Source of the DNA: Beroe ovata
Taxonomy: Eukaryota; Ctenophora; Nuda; Beroida; Beroidae
Reading direction: 5' to 3'
Assembly (NCBI GenBank): GCA_946803715.1
Contig: CAMPET010000001.1
Location: forward strand, 250,655-314,654
Length of the DNA: 64,000 bases
The translations under genes were made by a program, and so were the position numbers. This document shows positions 60,964 to 64,000 of the stretch, in pieces; the first letter of the stretch is position 1; each line of letters begins with the position of its first letter. The notes under the pieces are model-generated. The model was not told where the DNA came from. It saw only the letters and a list, made by a program, of their open reading frames with translations, and did no database searches.

Positions 60964-63369
60964 TCAGTTTCTAGAGACGAAACTCTGCAGGATTCGCCTC
61001 GTCATGTCCTCGTTATCACCCACAATCTCCATCGCTCGTACTATATCCGTCTCCGCAAATCCCTCCGCCCGTAACTTCTCCGCCGTCGACGCGGGAACCG
61101 CGTTATCGTACGTCGCACATCCGCCCTGATTCTCGTAGATATCGTTCTCGCTGCCGGCTGCCGCCGCCGCCTCGTCGAATAGACTCTGGTCCGGATCGAA
61201 CATTGAGGTCGGCCGGAGGGCGATGTCGACGAGACCGCCGGAGCGAGATGACGCGGGCGAGCCGTGGTCCGCGGCCGTGACGTCACCGATCCGGAGATTG
61301 TCGGGCGGTGCGTTGTCGAGAGGTGGGGACACGTTGCAATATGTGGTGGGTGGGTCGTCGAATTGACCTGATAGACCGGGGGTTTGGGCTATTTCACGGG
61401 GTTTCCTCCCCTAATGTCACGAATAAGGCTATGATTACCTACGATATTCTGCGTTTCAAAACACGACCTTTTGAGAGAACCAAAAAACGAAAATTTTATT
61501 CTCCGCTTTCATTATGAAACATCCTGATTCTCGATCTCTACTCACCCGAATCCCACATGTTGGTGTTGACTTCCTGTATTCCAGGGTCAGAGAGGAAGTT
61601 ACGATTGCCGTTGGTAAGCGTGGCGTTATCAACCTCCGTATTACAGTACATATCGTCCTTCACCTGTTGTCATGGTGTTGTCATGGTCACGGCTTCTCGC
61701 ATGACACCAATATGTGCCATCATCTAGGAGCTATTGATTTACTTCTAAGCTATTGATTAAATCAGTTCAGAAATTGACATGCTGGTATTCGAATATATTT
61801 GTTTGAAATCACGGAATCGCATTCAAAAACAATCATTTCACAACACGACATGGCATTTATCTGGATGGCAGCATTCATTTGTACGGCACATCAAGATGCC
61901 AAACGGATTACTACGCAATCACAGTACTCAATCACTTTAGATCACGACATTCTGGAAACCTCAGTGAACATGGTATTCTTGCGCTCATGTATTACATGTT
62001 CTTCCGTGATTCTAGCACCGTAGTACTCAACCTATACAACGTTTTAACCGTAGCAACATTGAGTGTTGCCATAGCAACTCAGGAAGTTGCTATAGCAACA
62101 TTGACAATGATCATGGTAGTACAGATTCACACGATTCTACGACAATCAAACAACTACAAATCGAGATGGTTGTACTCACGTTAGCATAGTTTGTCGTTCT
62201 TCTATCGGAATCTGAAAGAGAATACGTCATCAGTTGTGATTAGACCACTAAAAGATTCCCTACAAAAAATTTTGACACTGAATTGAGACAAAAGGTCACT
62301 GAAACGGTTAATAATTATGTCACTAAAACAAAATGGTATAATCTCAATTTGCGTGATAGGAGAAACCCAGCATTTATAGCAAAGAGACCCTGGGACTCAA
62401 GATCTGGATTGAAATAAGCTGGAAATAGCGTCCCTTTCAGCACCCAGGAGATCCCGATATTATCAACAGCACTACTCTACGAGAGTTCTGTCCTCTAAAA
62501 TTGCTACAGCTGCGGGAAGCTAGCTAGAGAGAGCGCGTTTTTCACCTTCACTAGTCTCCGAAACATCATCAACACCACCCGTTTCTTCCACCTCTACTCC
62601 ACCCCCCACTCCTTCATCAACATTCTCCACCTTAACGTCCACCTCTGTATTGCCAGAGCTCTCATCACTGTCATCATCATCGGACTTGCAAATGCCAGAC
62701 AGAAGGACAGTATGATCGGATCTCACGGGGATCTCGTCCTCACGCTCCGTTATGATGATGTGATCCTCCGCGATGGACTTGGGAAGGGTGGAGGAGGGGA
62801 CAGGGGGCGTGTTACCAAAGCGTGGGGGGNTGGGTCAGATGAGGGGAGGGGAGGTGGGTCAGATGAGGGGAGGGGAGGTGGGTCAGATGAGGGGAGGGGA
62901 GGAGGCTGGTTAGACCGAGGCTGGTTACCATGACTACCAACAATCGGCACTCTCTCGGGCAGGGCCGGGGGCTGGTCATTCACCGGGTCTCCGTCAGGGG
63001 TGGAGGCCGAAGTTGTGGGGTCCGACATCACACTTCTCAGCGGGGAGTGGTCCTTCCCCTTCTTCTTGAAGGGAGTATCGATCGAGAGCCCCATATCGGC
63101 CAACATTTGCTCCCGGTACTTCTTCTCCTTCGGCGTCATTTCCGTGCGCTTTGGTGGTTTCGGAGATTTGGGTGGCTTCTGAGACTTCTTCGAGACTTTC
63201 GGAGATGTCAGCATTTCGGCTGCCTTGCTTTGTTTTGATTCCTTTTTATCCTTCTTGGGTTTGGATTTGGATGCCACAAGTGTCATTCCAAACAGTCCAA
63301 GTTGGCCCATTGCATCGTCACGATGCTTGAGGTCCTTTTCACTAGGATTTTTCGATGACGTCATACCCC
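60964..63369 (-). CDS. C-terminal part of a CBL-like adaptor: proline-rich, YxN-rich, UBA domain
   Basis: Four exons chain on the minus strand: 62546-63369, 62180-62211, 61546-61663 and 60964-61367. The first opens on an acceptor, so the N-terminus lies right of the window. In order: a Lys/Ser/Pro-rich region, EMTPKEKKYREQMLADMG, PPALPERVP, a three-fold PPPLPSSD repeat, an acidic DDDDSDESS region, five Tyr-x-Asn motifs (NYANV, MYCNT, TYCNV, IYENQ and TYDNA) and a C-terminal UBA-like domain (AEKLRAEGFAETDIVRAMEI, ending RRILQSFVSRN). The UBA and its position resemble CBL ubiquitin ligases (LMSQGYSYQDIQKA, ILREFVS), but no RING or TKB domain is in view; ACK-type kinases also end in UBA. The single n at 62830 breaks the reading frame and is probably a base-count error. 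Confidence 0.65.
62830..62906 (-). repeat. 24-base in-frame coding repeat with an n
   Basis: Three units of GGGTCAGATGAGGGGAGGGG plus AGGT lie in the exon 62546-63369. On the minus strand each unit codes for the octapeptide PPPLPSSD. The n at 62830 is at the edge of the array. Downstream of it the frame that stays open is shifted relative to upstream. Confidence 0.85.
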
Positions 63370-64000
63370 CTGAGGAGAGAGGTGTGTTCCCTTGGATAAC
63401 TCTGGGATCAGAGAAAACGAGAGGAACAGAAAATGTTAGTGTAAAGATCTGCGGAGGCTCTGGACTTGTCGAAGTGTTTGTGTTACGATAACATAGTCCT
63501 TTCTATCTGTAGGAAGTGTGTGTGAACGATGGAATCTGGTAGACAAAGGTTGAACTGAAAATGATCAATTGTTGACAACAACGCTGACATTTTAGACGGA
63601 AGAAAGGCAAAATTCTGACAAAGATGGTGCTAACAATGAAAATTCACCGCACTAATAACGCAAGTATTATCGCTGTCATAACCTGTTTGTGTGTGTGTGT
63701 GTGTGTGAGTGTGAGTGTGTGTGCGTGTGTGCGTGTGTGTGTGTGTGCGTGTGTGGGGGAAGGAATTATGACACACCAACGGCACACTCGCACATATTTA
63801 ACCATAATTACAAAACGGCAAACACAATGAACACCATAGCTTATGCCCTAACCCTAACCCTCCCCTTCGAATGATTGTATGAGAGTTGAAAACATGAATA
63901 ATAGATGGACTATATATAGATATATTCGCCTTTGGTGCTGCTCTCTCACTCTGTGTGTGTGTGTGTGTATGTGTGTGTGTCTGTGTGTGTGTCTGTCTGT
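63370..64000. other. probable intron of the CBL-like gene with GT microsatellites
   Basis: Two GT-rich runs (63690-63757 and 63951-64000) and a two-and-a-half unit CCCTAA stretch (63846-63862) are present. The latter is too short to be a telomere. No exon was recognised. Confidence 0.6.

Noticed and set aside
63846-63862. Telomeric repeat tract
   Set aside because: Only about two and a half CCCTAA units; far too short, and flanked by ordinary sequence.

Overview
The window is nuclear DNA from an invertebrate animal. Coding sequence is split into short exons with GT-AG introns of roughly 60-900 bases. About a dozen genes are packed into 64 kb, and several belong to animal families (POT1, TMEM145/GPR180, LC8 dynein light chain, heme-type CBS, AMP deaminase, a CBL-like tail). 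Gene density, intron size, GCGCGC-rich repeats and many short palindromes suggest an early-branching marine animal, perhaps a demosponge; that placement is inference. Exon boundaries below were chained by eye using splice sites and reading phase. Single-base n characters (1688, 18914, 59275, 62830) and one long n run (34698-35009) mark assembly joins.

Layout. 306-966 (+): 3' end of an unidentified gene. 2937-6445 (+): AGXT2-like class III aminotransferase. 6857-10760 (+): sulfoacetaldehyde acetyltransferase (Xsc), in 14 exons. 12229-22772 (+): sarcosine dehydrogenase in 22 exons; its 4-kb intron 19 holds a complete antisense gene for a secreted LamG-domain protein. 23215-23593 (-): LC8 dynein light chain. 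24543-30318 (-): cystathionine beta-synthase with two alternative last exons. 30637-32253 (-): POT1. 33409-37753 (-): TMEM145/GPR180-like membrane protein. 39092-40867 (+): 7-TM receptor-like protein. 41234-43933 (-): unidentified acidic protein with a retroelement remnant in an intron. 46495-55176 (-): AMP deaminase. 57362-58215 (-): unknown 233-aa protein. 60964-63369 (-): C-terminal part of a CBL-like UBA adaptor. Repeats fill 1.0-2.9, 10.8-12.2, 44-46.5 and 58.5-60 kb.

How the genes fit together. The main result is an intron-rich animal gene for Xsc, an enzyme best known from bacterial taurine and sulfonate breakdown. It lies 411 bases downstream of, and on the same strand as, an AGXT2-type aminotransferase. 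Bacteria pair Xsc with a class III taurine:pyruvate aminotransferase, so the two neighbours could form a taurine to sulfoacetaldehyde to acetyl phosphate plus sulfite route. Xsc, AGXT2 and SARDH all have N-terminal extensions resembling mitochondrial presequences. SARDH (glycine and one-carbon supply) and CBS (homocysteine to cystathionine, upstream of cysteine and taurine) lie next to this pair, so 2.9-30.3 kb reads as a sulfur, glycine and beta-amino-acid neighbourhood. CBS has a second unusual feature: two homologous, same-phase terminal exons that would swap the last part of the AdoMet-sensing domain.
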